From NCBI RefSeq assembly GCF_035918015.1, contig NZ_CP109132.1, positions 3,348,001 through 3,412,000 of the forward strand: a stretch of 64,000 nt of DNA. The letters are read 5' to 3'. The notes beneath the pieces were generated by a model. The model had not been told where the DNA came from. It saw only the letters and a list, made by a program, of their open reading frames with translations, and did no database searches. The DNA comes from Streptomyces sp. NBC_01754. Its GTDB lineage: Bacteria > Actinomycetota > Actinomycetes > Streptomycetales > Streptomycetaceae. Shown one piece after another: positions 8,770 through 18,316 of the stretch; position 1 is the first letter of the stretch, and every line of letters starts with the position of its first letter. Made by a program: the position numbers and the translations under genes.

Positions 8770-9231
8770 TCAGTAGCGTTCCACCAGGTGCTCCCGGCCC
8801 GCCGGGGGTTCGTACGGCTCCGGCCAGAAGTCCGTCACCGAGGTGATCCGGCCCTCGGCGTCGAAGGTGAAGAAGTGGACGGCGTGCATCTGGTCGAGAC
8901 CTGCCGTGACCAGTGTCCGGGCAGCGGCCTGAGGCTCCTCCCCGTCGGCCACGAGCCGCTCGATCCGGGTGTGCCGCTCCCCCGGGCAGGCGCGGTTGAA
9001 CGCGACGTACCGCTCCTTGCCGCGGATCCGCTCGCGGCTCTGCGGCAGGTCGTGGACCACGTCGTCGGCGAGTACGGCGGCGAAGGCGTCCCAGTCGCGG
9101 GCGTTCGCCGCGGCCCAGTACGCCTGCACCACGGCCCGTGCCGCGGCGGCCGTGGCGGCGGGTGATGCGGCAGAGACCCCGGCAGACGCTCCGCCGACCG
9201 TCCCGGCGGCCTGTGCAGTCGTGTCAGTCAT
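8770..9231 (-). CDS. SnoaL-like / NTF2-fold protein
   Basis: The product has 153 residues. After an Ala-rich N-terminus (1-35), a SnoaL-like NTF2 domain runs from AVVQAYWAAANARDWDAFAAVLADDVVHDLPQ to the end, with HAVHFFTFDAEGRITSVTDFWPEPYEPP as its C-terminal strands. The ATG at 9231 begins MTDTTAQAAG. The frame continues far upstream, but only as the antisense of the S9 peptidase gene. NTF2-fold proteins are small polyketide cyclases, isomerases or ligand-binding proteins. Nothing here indicates a substrate. Confidence 0.85.
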   Translation of the reverse strand: MTDTTAQAAGTVGGASAGVSAASPAATAAAARAVVQAYWAAANARDWDAFAAVLADDVVHDLPQSRERIRGKERYVAFNRACPGERHTRIERLVADGEEPQAAARTLVTAGLDQMHAVHFFTFDAEGRITSVTDFWPEPYEPPAGREHLVERY

Positions 9232-9334
9232 GGTCCCGAGTGTGACAACGACCACTGACATCGGGCCCGGACCCACCGTGTCGGCCGGTCGGCCGGTGGC
9301 GGGCCCGTGGCCGTGCGGCGAAGCGCCGCGAGGG

Positions 9335-9374
9335 TCTTCCACAGGCCGGGACCGGATACGAACAGTTATCCACA
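9335..9374 (+). promoter_or_regulatory. DnaA-box-like pair
   Basis: TTATCCACA (9366-9374) is the exact E. coli DnaA-box consensus. A second copy differing in its 5' half, TCTTCCACA, sits at 9335-9343; both are followed by GG. They lie in the 183-base divergent gap between the SnoaL-like gene and the S9 peptidase gene. One box can arise by chance, so I treat binding as unproven. Confidence 0.35.
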
Positions 9375-9414
9375 GGCTCACCAGGGTCGCGGTCCCATCG
9401 GGTTGTATGGAGCC

Positions 9415-11316
9415 ATGAGCGACGCACAGGACGACACGTCCGCATCCGAACAGCCGCAGGAGCCGGGACAGAAGGGGACCCAGGAGCCGAAGCCCGGAGG
9501 GGAACAGCCGCCGCGGTGGGAGCAGCGCTTCCGCGCGCCCCGCGTGTCCCTGCCCGACTGGGCGGAGGACGCGCCTGACCACTCGCTGTTCGTCTCCAAC
9601 GCGACCGGCACCTACGAGCTGTACGCCTGGGACCGGGCGACCGGGCGACAGCGTCAGGTCACGGACCGGCCCAACGGCACCACCGACGGGGTGCTGACGC
9701 CCGACGGCGCGTCCGTCTGGTGGTTCTCCGACAACGACGGCGACGAGTTCGGTGTGTGGATGCGTCAGCCCTTCGGGGGCGGCGCGGACGAGCCCGCGGC
9801 GCCCGGCCTCGACCCTTCCTATCCGGCGGGGCTGGCGATCGGCCGGGACGGCACCGCGGTGGTCGGGCGGTCGACCGACGATGACGGCACGACGGTGCAC
9901 GTCGTACGGAGTGGCGCGGACCCCGTCGAGATCTACCGGCACCGGGAGTCCGCCGGCGTCGGAGACCTCTCCCGCGACGGCACGCTGATCGCTCTGGAGC
10001 ACACCGAGCACGGTGACGCGATGCACTCCGCGCTGCGCGTGGTACGTCCCGACGGATCGACGGTCGCCGAGCTGGACGACACGGAGGGCGGCACGAAGGA
10101 GCTGGGGCTGTCGGTCCTCGGCTTCGCCCCGGTGGCCGGCGACACCCGGCTGCTCGTCGGGCATCAGCGGCGGGGACGCTGGGAGCCGATGATCTGGGAT
10201 CCGGTGGCCGGGACCCAGACGGACCTGCCCGTCGAGCTGCCCGGGGACGTGGGCGCCGAGTGGTATCCGGACGGATCGGCGCTGCTCATCGAGCACGGCT
10301 TCGAGGCCCGCAGCGAGCTGTGGAGGTACGAGCCGGGTGCGGAGGGCCCGGTGCGGGTCGAGACCCCCGCGGGGACGGTCTCCGGTGCCACGGCCCGGCC
10401 CGACGGCTCGGTGGAGTACCTGTGGTCGTCGGCCGCGCACCCGCCGGTCGTGCGTTCCACGACCGGCGCCGTCGTCCTGGACCCGCCGGGTGCGAAGGCA
10501 CCGGGCTCCGTTCCGGTGCGGGACGCGTGGGTGGAGGGGCCGGGCGGACGCGTCCATGCCCTGGTGCAGACCCCCGCATCCGGGGAAGGACCGTTCCCCA
10601 CCGTCTTCGAGATACACGGTGGCCCCACCTGGCACGACAGCGACGCCTTCGCGTCCGGTCCCGCCGCGTGGGTGGATCACGGATTCGCCGTGGTGCGGGT
10701 CAACTACCGCGGATCAACCGGTTACGGCCGTGCCTGGACGGACGCGTTGAAGCACCGGGTCGGGCTGATCGAGCTGGAGGACATCGCCGCGGTGCGGGAC
10801 TGGGCGGTGGGGTCGGGGCTCGCCGACCCGGCACGTCTGGTCCTGGCCGGCGGCTCGTGGGGCGGTTACCTGACCCTCCTCGGGCTCGGCACACAGCCGG
10901 ACTCCTGGGCCCTGGGTCTGGCCGCGGTCCCCGTCGCCGACTACGTCACCGCGTACCACGACGAGATGGAGGCCCTCAAGGCCCTGGACCGCACCCTGCT
11001 GGGCGGGACGCCTGAGGAGGTGCCGGAGCGGTTCGAAGCCTCGTCGCCCCTGACCTACGTGGACGCGGTGCGTGCCCCGGTCTACATCTCGGCCGGGGTC
11101 AACGACCCCCGGTGTCCGATCCGTCAGGTGGAGAACTACGTGGACCGGCTCGCCGCGCGGGGCGCGGTCCACGAGGTCTACCGCTACGACGCGGGCCATG
11201 GCTCGCTCGTCGTGGAGGAGCGGATCAAGCAGGTCCGGCTGGAGCTGGATTTCGCGCTGCGGCACCTCGCAGAGCGCGGAGAGGGGGAGGGAGAGGAGGC
11301 GGGCCCTACACCGTGA
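9415..11316 (+). CDS. S9 family peptidase (prolyl oligopeptidase type)
   Basis: The product has 633 residues. An acidic, Gln-rich N-terminus is followed by a seven-bladed propeller region (about 50-370; repeats such as RDGTLIALEHTEHG and PDGSALLIEHGFEARSELW). The C-terminal alpha/beta hydrolase domain is at about 380-625. The catalytic triad is visible as Ser481 in GGSWGGY, Asp564 in VNDPRCPIRQ and His595 in AGHGS. There is no signal peptide, so it is cytoplasmic and probably trims short peptides or acts as an acylaminoacyl peptidase. I used the ATG at 9415 (MSDAQDDTSASEQPQ). The Shine-Dalgarno GGAG is very close to it, so this start is not certain. Confidence 0.88.
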   Translation: MSDAQDDTSASEQPQEPGQKGTQEPKPGGEQPPRWEQRFRAPRVSLPDWAEDAPDHSLFVSNATGTYELYAWDRATGRQRQVTDRPNGTTDGVLTPDGASVWWFSDNDGDEFGVWMRQPFGGGADEPAAPGLDPSYPAGLAIGRDGTAVVGRSTDDDGTTVHVVRSGADPVEIYRHRESAGVGDLSRDGTLIALEHTEHGDAMHSALRVVRPDGSTVAELDDTEGGTKELGLSVLGFAPVAGDTRLLVGHQRRGRWEPMIWDPVAGTQTDLPVELPGDVGAEWYPDGSALLIEHGFEARSELWRYEPGAEGPVRVETPAGTVSGATARPDGSVEYLWSSAAHPPVVRSTTGAVVLDPPGAKAPGSVPVRDAWVEGPGGRVHALVQTPASGEGPFPTVFEIHGGPTWHDSDAFASGPAAWVDHGFAVVRVNYRGSTGYGRAWTDALKHRVGLIELEDIAAVRDWAVGSGLADPARLVLAGGSWGGYLTLLGLGTQPDSWALGLAAVPVADYVTAYHDEMEALKALDRTLLGGTPEEVPERFEASSPLTYVDAVRAPVYISAGVNDPRCPIRQVENYVDRLAARGAVHEVYRYDAGHGSLVVEERIKQVRLELDFALRHLAERGEGEGEEAGPTP

Positions 11317-11734
11317 CCGGACACCTCGACGGACGGTAGGAGCAGGGTCCGGGGCGGACACGAGAGAGAAACGGAGGGGGTGGGAGGCCGGAGACGCGGG
11401 GAGGCTGGAGCCCCGCAGGGGGCGGGGACGAGGAGGGAGGCAGGGAGCGGGGACGAGGAAGGGGCGGTAACTGCCGGGCCCGGGGCCGGAATCGGTACCG
11501 GGGCGGGAACCGGCCGACAGCGCCCGGCGCCAGAACGTCTGCTGCTGGGTCGCGTAGGAGTTCATGTTCGGAGCCGGACCTGCTGAAGCAGACGTTGGAA
11601 CGGGCAGGACCGAGGCCGGTGACCACACCGTCAGGCCGTGCACCCCGTCCGGCAGCCGTCCGGTCGGCGTAAGGCCCGGATAGATGGTGCACCCCGCCCC
11701 TGGGCACCGGAGCGCGGAACCGTACCGTAGAGGG
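11317..11734. other. Intergenic region between the S9 peptidase gene and surf1
   Basis: This 418-base stretch has no assignable gene. The first 150 bases are purine-rich and contain a 13-base direct repeat (GCGGGGACGAGGA at 11422-11434 and 11447-11459). Further on is a 10-base perfect inverted repeat, AACGTCTGCT (11534-11543) and AGCAGACGTT (11587-11596), with a 43-base spacer. Confidence 0.45.
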
Positions 11735-12508
11735 GTGTACCGGTTCCTGCTGACCCCGCGATGGTGGGGGATCAACCTCTTCGTCGTGCTGGCCATCCCG
11801 TTCTGCGTGTTCATGGGCACATGGCAGCTCGGCCGTTTCGAGGACCGCGTCCACTCCCACGAGAAGGCCGAGGAGCAGCCCGCCCCCGGCACCAGGGCCG
11901 CCGAGCCGATCGACGCGCTGCTGCCGGTCAGTACGGAGACCTCGGGCCGGCCCGCGCTGGCTACGGGGACGTACGCCGACCAGTTCCTGGTGCCCGGGCG
12001 CACGTTGGAGGACCGGTCCGGCTTCTACGTGCTGACCCTGCTGCGCACCGACGCGGGCAAGGCGCTTCCCGTGGTGCGGGGCTGGCTTCCCGGCACGCCG
12101 GACCGCGGCGAGGTTCCCGCGCCTCCGGCCGGCGAGGTCACTGTGACCGGCGATCTGCAGGCCTCGGAGAACACCGGCAGCAACGGGGTGAACGTCCGGG
12201 GCGGTCTTCCCCAGGGTCAGCTGGGCATGATCAGCGCCGCCTCACTGGTCAACCTCGTCCCGTACGACGTCTATGACGCCTGGGTGACCCTGACGGAAGC
12301 CGAGCCGGGCGGCGGCCCGATGAAGCCGGTGCCCGCCACGGCGGCCCCGGGAAGCGGTCTGGACATGAAGGCCTTCCAGAACCTCGGGTACACCGGCGAG
12401 TGGTTCGTCTTCGGCGGCTTCGTGATCTTCATGTGGTTCCGGCTGGTGCGCCGCGAGGCCGAGGCGGCACGGGACGTGCGGCTGGGTCTGGCGGCCGACG
12501 CCGACTGA
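11735..12508 (+). CDS. SURF1-family cytochrome c oxidase assembly protein
   Basis: The product has 257 residues. Two membrane helices bracket the protein, near 10-30 (WWGINLFVVLAIPFCVFMGTWQLGRF) and 221-241 (WFVFGGFVIFMWFRLVRREAEA), the standard SURF1 topology. The WQLGRFE motif at the outer end of helix 1 is diagnostic, as is VVRGWLPG in the external loop. I use the GTG at 11735 because the conserved opening is YRFLLTPRWW; a longer frame from 11684 lacks family resemblance. SURF1 helps insert heme A during assembly of the aa3 oxidase. It stands alone here, away from cox genes. Confidence 0.9.
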   Translation: MYRFLLTPRWWGINLFVVLAIPFCVFMGTWQLGRFEDRVHSHEKAEEQPAPGTRAAEPIDALLPVSTETSGRPALATGTYADQFLVPGRTLEDRSGFYVLTLLRTDAGKALPVVRGWLPGTPDRGEVPAPPAGEVTVTGDLQASENTGSNGVNVRGGLPQGQLGMISAASLVNLVPYDVYDAWVTLTEAEPGGGPMKPVPATAAPGSGLDMKAFQNLGYTGEWFVFGGFVIFMWFRLVRREAEAARDVRLGLAADAD

Positions 12509-12637
12509 GACGGGGCGGGATACCGGGGGCCTCCGCCGCCCGTACGCGGCAGGCCCCGCCCGACCGCTTCCACGCGTCCGACGAGGCCTGCCGTGGGGCC
12601 GGTGCCCACCGGCCGCCGACGCTACGAGGTGCTGACG

Positions 12638-14032
12638 CTACGAGGTGCTCAGTACACCCGTGCGGTAGATGGTGCCCGCGCAGGCGTGGGAGATCGTGGT
12701 CTCGGCCGTCGGCGACCCTGCCTCCGGGGTGTGAGTCACCGCGACGCTGCCCTCCACCGGGACCTCGTCCGCGCTGCCGAACTGCGGTGCCGTGTCCGAT
12801 GCCCCCACGGCGGCACCCCCGGTTCCTCCGGTACCGCCGTCGCCGTCCGAGGGTGAGGGAGAGGGGGAACCACCCGTGGTCGGGCAGGTGTCGGACGGTA
12901 CCCAGGCGAAGCGCACCTCATACGCCATCGTCGGTTTCAGCAGCACCGCGTCGAGCTCCCGCGACGGATCCGGCAGCCCGCTCGCCGGGTCCTCCGCCGC
13001 GTGCTGGACGACGGTGATCTTCAGCGGATCGGCCGCACCTGCCGCCTGGAAGCCGACCCTGCCGTCGCTCGTCACGGCACACGCCTTGCCGGACACGTTG
13101 GAGATCTTGAAGCTTCCGTACACCTTGCCGTCCGGGCCCGGCGCGCCCGACTCCGCCGAGGCGACACCGAGCTGGCTCGAGTCGCAGGCCGGCATCGCCG
13201 CCACCTCGACCTCCGGTGTGTCGTCGAGACCGTCGGCGCCGGCGCCGTCGGGCCCCGCGCCAAAGTCGCCCGTCGGGCTCGTGGAGCTGCCCGTCTCGCC
13301 CTCGGCCCCCTCGTTCTGCCGAGCGGCCGGACCGGCGGACTCCGCCCCGTCGTCCTCGGCACCCCCGACCTGGCCGCTGCCGCCCTGGGCCTGCTCACCG
13401 TGGCCGGCGATGGCCGGGTCGGCGGCGAGCGAGCCGTCCGAGTTCGCCACGTGGACGAAGGCGGGGATCCCCGTACCGATGAGCAGGGCGGCCGCTACCG
13501 CACCCACCACGGCCTGACGCCGCCTGGCCCGCCTGGCGGGCACGGCGCGGCGCAGGCGGTCCAGGGTGCCGTCAGAGGGCCGCATCCCCCCCACCGCGCC
13601 GTGCAGCATGCGACGCAGTGCCACCTCGTCCATGTACGCGTCGTCCGGTACACCCTCCGAAGCACCGCCCCCGAACAGCGCGGCCGGGGTGCGGTCCGCA
13701 CCTGCGGTGTTCCCGCCCGGTATGCCTGCGTCCGGTACACCAGGGCCCGGTACACCTGAGCCCGATACGTCGGCGACCGCACGCTCGGCGTCGGCGTCAT
13801 CCTCGGCGGCCGTACGGTCGGCCTCCGGCGCGTCGTCGTCCTCTGAGCCACGTGCCTGCGGTCCGCCGGCCGGAACGCCGGCCAGGGCATCCCCGCCGTC
13901 ACCCTCGCTCTCGCCCGTGTCCCGCTCGTCCGCCGTCGGTTCCGGATCGCTGTTCGGAGTGTTCTCCGGCCCGTGGTTCACAATTCCGTTTCCAGTCCGG
14001 TCATCGTCGTGCCTGTTTTCCGGCCTGCTCAT
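12638..14032 (-). CDS. Membrane protein coupled to the sigma factor (putative anti-sigma role)
   Basis: The product has 464 residues. The first 165 or so are acidic, low-complexity and cytoplasmic, including EVALRRMLHGAVGGMRPSDGTLDRLRRAVPARRARRRQ just before a single membrane helix near 172-193 (AVVGAVAAALLIGTGIPAFV). An acidic Ser/Gly-rich linker leads to an outside domain (about 285-464) with several Cys residues, opening VEVAAMPACDSSQLG. The start ATG overlaps the sigma-factor stop as ATGA, so translation is coupled. A single-pass protein coupled to a sigma gene is often its anti-sigma factor or sensor, but I see no zinc HxxxCxxC motif. The anti-sigma role is therefore inference from position only. 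Confidence 0.75.
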   Translation of the reverse strand: MSRPENRHDDDRTGNGIVNHGPENTPNSDPEPTADERDTGESEGDGGDALAGVPAGGPQARGSEDDDAPEADRTAAEDDADAERAVADVSGSGVPGPGVPDAGIPGGNTAGADRTPAALFGGGASEGVPDDAYMDEVALRRMLHGAVGGMRPSDGTLDRLRRAVPARRARRRQAVVGAVAAALLIGTGIPAFVHVANSDGSLAADPAIAGHGEQAQGGSGQVGGAEDDGAESAGPAARQNEGAEGETGSSTSPTGDFGAGPDGAGADGLDDTPEVEVAAMPACDSSQLGVASAESGAPGPDGKVYGSFKISNVSGKACAVTSDGRVGFQAAGAADPLKITVVQHAAEDPASGLPDPSRELDAVLLKPTMAYEVRFAWVPSDTCPTTGGSPSPSPSDGDGGTGGTGGAAVGASDTAPQFGSADEVPVEGSVAVTHTPEAGSPTAETTISHACAGTIYRTGVLSTS

Positions 14033-14691
14033 GCCTGCGCCTCCATCGTGACGCGCAGTGCCGCTATGCCCCTCGATCCGTACGCCTTCACCGACCCGAT
14101 CGATATCCCCAGCGTCTCGGCGACCTGGGCCTCCGTCATGTCCGAGAAGTAGCGCAGCACCAGCACCTCGCGCTGGCGGCGCTGGAGCCCTTTCATCGCC
14201 TTGATCAGCGCGTCCCGCTCCAGTCGGTCGTACGCGCCCTCCTCGGCGCTCGCCATGTCCGGCATCGGCTTGGAGAGCAGCTTCAGCCCGAGAATGCGCC
14301 GACGCAGCGCCGAGCGGGAGAGGTTGACGACCGTCTGGCGGAGATAGGCCAGGGTCTTCTCCGGTTCCCGGACCCGGTTGCGTGCCGAGTGCACCCGGAT
14401 GAAGGCCTCCTGCACCACGTCCTCGCAGGACGCGGTGTCGTCCAGCAGGAGGGCCGCGAGGCCCAGCAGCGAGCGGTAATGGGCGCGGTAGGTCTCGGTG
14501 AGATGGTCGACCGTCGTTCCCGCCGCCACGGTCTCCTCAGCGCCTTCGCGCTGCGACGGCAGTCGGGCGGGCCGGGCGGCGGGCATGGGCGCGATCACCG
14601 GCATACCGCCGGCTGCGCGGGGCCGCCGGAGCGGACGCGCCGGAGCGCCTCGCAACGGGCCCATGACTGTGATGTCGAGAACCTCTGCCAC
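14029..14691 (-). CDS. ECF RNA polymerase sigma factor (SigE-like subfamily)
   Basis: The product has 220 residues. After a basic, Ala/Pro-rich N-terminal extension of about 60 residues, region 2 reads LTETYRAHYRSLLGLAALLLDDTASCEDVVQEAFIRVHSA. Region 4 carries the HTH, ALKGLQRRQREVLV-type helices with YFSDMTEAQVAETLGISIGSVKAYGSRGIAAL. The first possible start is the GTG at 14691, without a good ribosome site; the ATG at 14661 (MGPLRG) is an alternative. The gene is followed by its coupled membrane partner. ECF factors direct core polymerase to stress or envelope promoters, and this one's regulon is unknown. Confidence 0.9.
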   Translation of the reverse strand: MAEVLDITVMGPLRGAPARPLRRPRAAGGMPVIAPMPAARPARLPSQREGAEETVAAGTTVDHLTETYRAHYRSLLGLAALLLDDTASCEDVVQEAFIRVHSARNRVREPEKTLAYLRQTVVNLSRSALRRRILGLKLLSKPMPDMASAEEGAYDRLERDALIKAMKGLQRRQREVLVLRYFSDMTEAQVAETLGISIGSVKAYGSRGIAALRVTMEAQA

Positions 14692-14963
14692 GCCAGTTGG
14701 ACACGCTTCTCCCCGTCAGGGTTGTACGCGTACGGCACCGCGTTCGGTGCGGTGTGACATGCCCTCATTCGTACCTGCTCTTCCCCAAATGCCCCATAAG
14801 TGCATCCAGCCACGCAAGAAGTGACGACAGAGACGCGCCGCATACGACCAGCGGTTGCAGGAGGCCAGGGGTTCATCGTCGGATACCGCAACGCCCCAGC
14901 TCAAGGGGTTCAGACCAGCAAATTGCTCACAGGGTGCAAACGGATCCTACAAAAGAGTCGCGA

Positions 14964-16028
14964 TCAATCCCGGGGAAATCCGGCGGCGACGGATTCGGCG
15001 ATCTGCGCCACATTGAGCGCCGCACCTTTTCGGAGGTTATCTCCGCAGATGAACATCTCGATGGCACGCGGATCGTCCAACGACTGCCGCACGCGCCCCA
15101 CCCAGGTCGGATCGGTGCCCACGACGTCCGACGGCGTGGGGAAGTCCCCGGACGCCGGGGAGTCGAAGAGCACGACCCCGGGCGCGGTCGCCAGGATCTC
15201 GTGCGCCCGCTCCACGGCCACCTCGTTCTCGAAGCGGGCGTGCACGGACATGGAGTGGGTCGCCACGACGGGGACGTACACGCAGGTGGCCGAGACCTTC
15301 AGGCCGGGAAGGCCGAGGATCTTCCGGCACTCGTCGCGGATGGCCAGCTCCTCGGACGACCACCCGTCGCCGGCGTCCGTACCGGCCCAGGGCACCACGT
15401 TCAGCGCGACGGGCGCGGCGAAGGGGCCGCTGCTCCCGTCGCCCAGGGCCCGCCGTACGTCTCCGGGACTGGTGCCCAGCTCCGTACCGGCCACCCGTGA
15501 CAGCTGCTCGCGGAGGGCGGCGACGCCGTCCCGGCCGGCACCGCTCACCGCCTGGTAGGACGAGACGACGAGTTCCCGCAGCCCGAACTCGGCGTGCAGG
15601 GCGCCGACCGCGACGATCAGCGACAGGGTCGTGCAGTTGGGCGACGCGACGATGCCGCGGGGTCTGCGCCGCGCGGCATGGGGGTTGATCTCCGGGACGA
15701 CCAGGGGCACGTCCTCGTCGAGCCGGAACACCGCCGAGTCGTCCACGACCACGGCTCCCCGCGCGGCGGCGACCGGGCCCCACCGGGCGGACACCTCGTC
15801 CGCCACCAGGAAGAGCGCCACGTCCACCCCGTCGAAGGCGGACTCCTCGAGCGGGAACACCTCGGTCTCCTCGCCGCGCACCACGAGCTTGCGGCCGGCC
15901 GCACGCGGGGAGTCGATCAGCCGGACCTCGCCCCAGACGTCCGCGTGCTGCGAGAGGATCTGGAGCATGACGCCGCCGATCGCCCCGGTCGCCCCCACGA
16001 CCGCGAGCGAGGGGCGGCGGTGCGTCAT
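14964..16028 (-). CDS. asd: Aspartate-semialdehyde dehydrogenase
   Basis: The product has 354 residues. The N-terminal NADP-binding motif is [16 protein letters not shown]. The catalytic Cys lies in [11 protein letters not shown]. The C-terminal dimerisation domain includes [18 protein letters not shown], the family ending. It reduces aspartyl phosphate to the semialdehyde, the branch point to lysine/diaminopimelate, threonine and methionine. Its ATG overlaps the ask stop as ATGA, so the two pathway enzymes are translationally coupled. Confidence 0.97.
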   Translation of the reverse strand: MTHRRPSLAVVGATGAIGGVMLQILSQHADVWGEVRLIDSPRAAGRKLVVRGEETEVFPLEESAFDGVDVALFLVADEVSARWGPVAAARGAVVVDDSAVFRLDEDVPLVVPEINPHAARRRPRGIVASPNCTTLSLIVAVGALHAEFGLRELVVSSYQAVSGAGRDGVAALREQLSRVAGTELGTSPGDVRRALGDGSSGPFAAPVALNVVPWAGTDAGDGWSSEELAIRDECRKILGLPGLKVSATCVYVPVVATHSMSVHARFENEVAVERAHEILATAPGVVLFDSPASGDFPTPSDVVGTDPTWVGRVRQSLDDPRAIEMFICGDNLRKGAALNVAQIAESVAAGFPRD

Positions 16029-17296
16029 CGGCCGGTGCCCCCGTAGATGACGGCCTCGTCGGAGTCGCTGTCGAGTCCGAAGGCGCTGTGCACGGCGCGC
16101 ACGGCCTCGTTGACCTCGTCGGCCCGGGTGACCACCGAGATGCGGATCTCCGACGTCGAGATCAGCTCGATGTTCACACCGACGTCGGACAGGGCCTCGA
16201 AGAAGCCCGCCGTGACCCCGGGGTTGGTCTTCATACCCGCACCGACGAGGGAGATCTTCGCGATCTGGTCGTCGTAGCGCAGCGACTCGAAGCCGATGCC
16301 GGCCCGGTTGCGTTCCAGGGCGTCGATGGCCTTGTGGCCCTCCGACTTGGGCAGCGTGAAGGTGATGTCCGTCAGCCCGGTGGAGGCGGCGGAGACGTTC
16401 TGCACCACCATGTCCATGTTGATCTCGGCGTCCGCGATGGTGCGGAAGATCGCTGCGGCCTCACCCGGCTTGTCGGGCACACCGACGACCGTGACCTTGG
16501 CTTCGGAGACGTCGTGGGCGACTCCGGAGATGATGGCGTGCTCCACCTGCTGGTCCCCTTGCGGCTCGTTGCTGACCCATGTGCCCCGCAGCCCCGAGAA
16601 GGACGAGCGGACGTGGATCGGGATGTTGTAACGGCGTGCGTACTCGACACAGCGGTGCAGCAGCACCTTGGAGCCGGACGCCGCCAGCTCCAGCATGTCC
16701 TCGGAGGAGATCCAGTCGACCTTCCGGGCCTTCGGCACGACCCGGGGGTCGGCGGTGAAGATACCGTCCACGTCGGTGTAGATCTCACAGACCTCGGCGT
16801 CCAGCGCGGCTGCCAGGGCGACGGCGGTCGTGTCGGACCCCCCGCGGCCGAGGGTGGTGATGTTCTTGCCCTCCTGGCTCACCCCCTGGAACCCGGCGAC
16901 GATGGCGACGTTGCCCTCGTCGATCGAGGTCTTGATGCGGCCCGGCGTGACATCGATGATGCGCGCCTTGTTGTGGACCGAGTCGGTGATGACACCGGCC
17001 TGACTGCCCGTGAAGGACTGGGCCTCGTGACCCAGGTTCTTGATCGCCATCGCCAGCAGGGCCATGGAGATCCGCTCTCCGGCGGTCAGCAGCATGTCGA
17101 ACTCACGCCCGGCAGGCATCGGGGACACCTGCTCGGCGAGATCGATCAACTCGTCCGTCGTGTCGCCCATCGCGGACACCACGACAACCACCTGGTTGCC
17201 GTTCTTCTTGGCATCGACGATGCGTTTGGCGACGCGCTTGATGCCCTCGGCATCGGCTACGGAGGAGCCTCCGTACTTCTGCACGACAAGGCCCAC
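16025..17296 (-). CDS. ask: Aspartokinase
   Basis: The product has 423 residues. The kinase domain starts [21 protein letters not shown] and includes [15 protein letters not shown] and [13 protein letters not shown]. Two ACT domains in the last 160 residues bind lysine and threonine for feedback control. The GTG at 17296 follows GAGGAG. It phosphorylates aspartate in the first step of the aspartate pathway. In actinobacteria the same gene often also makes a short beta subunit from an internal start before the ACT domains. That is known of the family but cannot be confirmed here. Confidence 0.97.
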   Translation of the reverse strand: MGLVVQKYGGSSVADAEGIKRVAKRIVDAKKNGNQVVVVVSAMGDTTDELIDLAEQVSPMPAGREFDMLLTAGERISMALLAMAIKNLGHEAQSFTGSQAGVITDSVHNKARIIDVTPGRIKTSIDEGNVAIVAGFQGVSQEGKNITTLGRGGSDTTAVALAAALDAEVCEIYTDVDGIFTADPRVVPKARKVDWISSEDMLELAASGSKVLLHRCVEYARRYNIPIHVRSSFSGLRGTWVSNEPQGDQQVEHAIISGVAHDVSEAKVTVVGVPDKPGEAAAIFRTIADAEINMDMVVQNVSAASTGLTDITFTLPKSEGHKAIDALERNRAGIGFESLRYDDQIAKISLVGAGMKTNPGVTAGFFEALSDVGVNIELISTSEIRISVVTRADEVNEAVRAVHSAFGLDSDSDEAVIYGGTGR

Positions 17297-17572
17297 GTGC
17301 GCTCCTCGCTCAATAATGGTGCTGTCGGCTCAGTTTAACGAGCAGTCCGGAATCGACCTGTGTCCTTACCATATGGTGAGATGTCCCGCTCGCCACATGG
17401 TCCGGTGTGTCGCCCGAACTGCTCGTACCGGGCTGCTGCCCACTCATGTCGGGGAGCACGCCTGATTGTGGCCCAGGACACACGAAGGCCGCGACCGGGC
17501 CGGGAGGCCGGCCGGACTCCCGTGGGCCCGGGCGGCCCGGCCGGTCGACCTGCCGCAGACCCGGCGCCCCGG

Positions 17573-18232
17573 CTAGTTGACCTGCCGCAGACCCAGCGGC
17601 CCGGCGATCTCCTCGATCATCACCCGGCCCGCCTCCTCGGCGAGGTCGCCGTCGCCCGGGTCCTGGTCGGTGTCCAGCCCGTCCAGCTCCTCCAGCGGCT
17701 GGTTCAGCCGGATGTGGGCCATCAGCGACTGCAGGGCGCGCAGGGCGGCGGACGCGGTGGAGCCCCAGTTGGAGAAGTACGAGAACTGCCACCACCACAG
17801 GGCCTCCGCCGTGCGGTCCGCCTCGTAGTGGGCCAGCCCGTGGCCGAGGTCCGTGACCAGGTCGGCCAGGTCGTCGGAGATGCGGTGCGGGACGGGCGGC
17901 TTACGAGGCTCGTACGGGTCGAAGACCTCGGAGTAGACGTCGATCGGCTCCAGCAGGGTGGCGAACCGCTCACGCAGGCCGTCGGCGTCGGGTTCGGCGC
18001 CGAGGTCCGGCTCGTAGCGCTCGTCCGGGAGGATGTCCTCGTGCGCGCCGAGCCTGCCGCCGGCCAGCAGGAGCTGTGACACCTGGAGGAGCAGGACCGG
18101 CACGGCCTCCTCGGGTTCCTCGGCCTTGGAGACCTCGGCGACCGCGACGATGAACGTTTTGATCTGGTCCGCGATCTGGACGGCGAAGTCGTCCGGGTCC
18201 TGCGTGACGGAGTTCAGCGTGGCGTCGGACAT
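17573..18232 (-). CDS. DUF5063 domain protein
   Basis: The product has 219 acidic residues with no signal peptide or membrane helix. The central part (about 20-170) matches the DUF5063 profile as I remember it, with LVTDLGHGLAHYEADRTAEALWWWQFSYFSNWGSTASAALRALQSL as the conserved core. The ATG is preceded by GGGAGGTCCCCCCG. It lies between recR and ask, all on one strand, as in other Streptomyces. Its function is unknown. The 84-base gap to recR would allow co-transcription. Confidence 0.85.
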   Translation of the reverse strand: MSDATLNSVTQDPDDFAVQIADQIKTFIVAVAEVSKAEEPEEAVPVLLLQVSQLLLAGGRLGAHEDILPDERYEPDLGAEPDADGLRERFATLLEPIDVYSEVFDPYEPRKPPVPHRISDDLADLVTDLGHGLAHYEADRTAEALWWWQFSYFSNWGSTASAALRALQSLMAHIRLNQPLEELDGLDTDQDPGDGDLAEEAGRVMIEEIAGPLGLRQVN

Positions 18233-18316
18233 CGGGGGGACCTCCCGGTGGGCACGGTCGCGAACGGTGGGTAGAACGTAGCGTCGCCCCGCACAAGGGC
18301 GCCGTCAGATGCCGGG

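Noticed and set aside
9232..10680. Long N-terminal extension of the SnoaL-like gene
   Set aside because: The extension is the antisense of the S9 peptidase gene. The NTF2 domain and a normal ATG fit a 153-residue protein.
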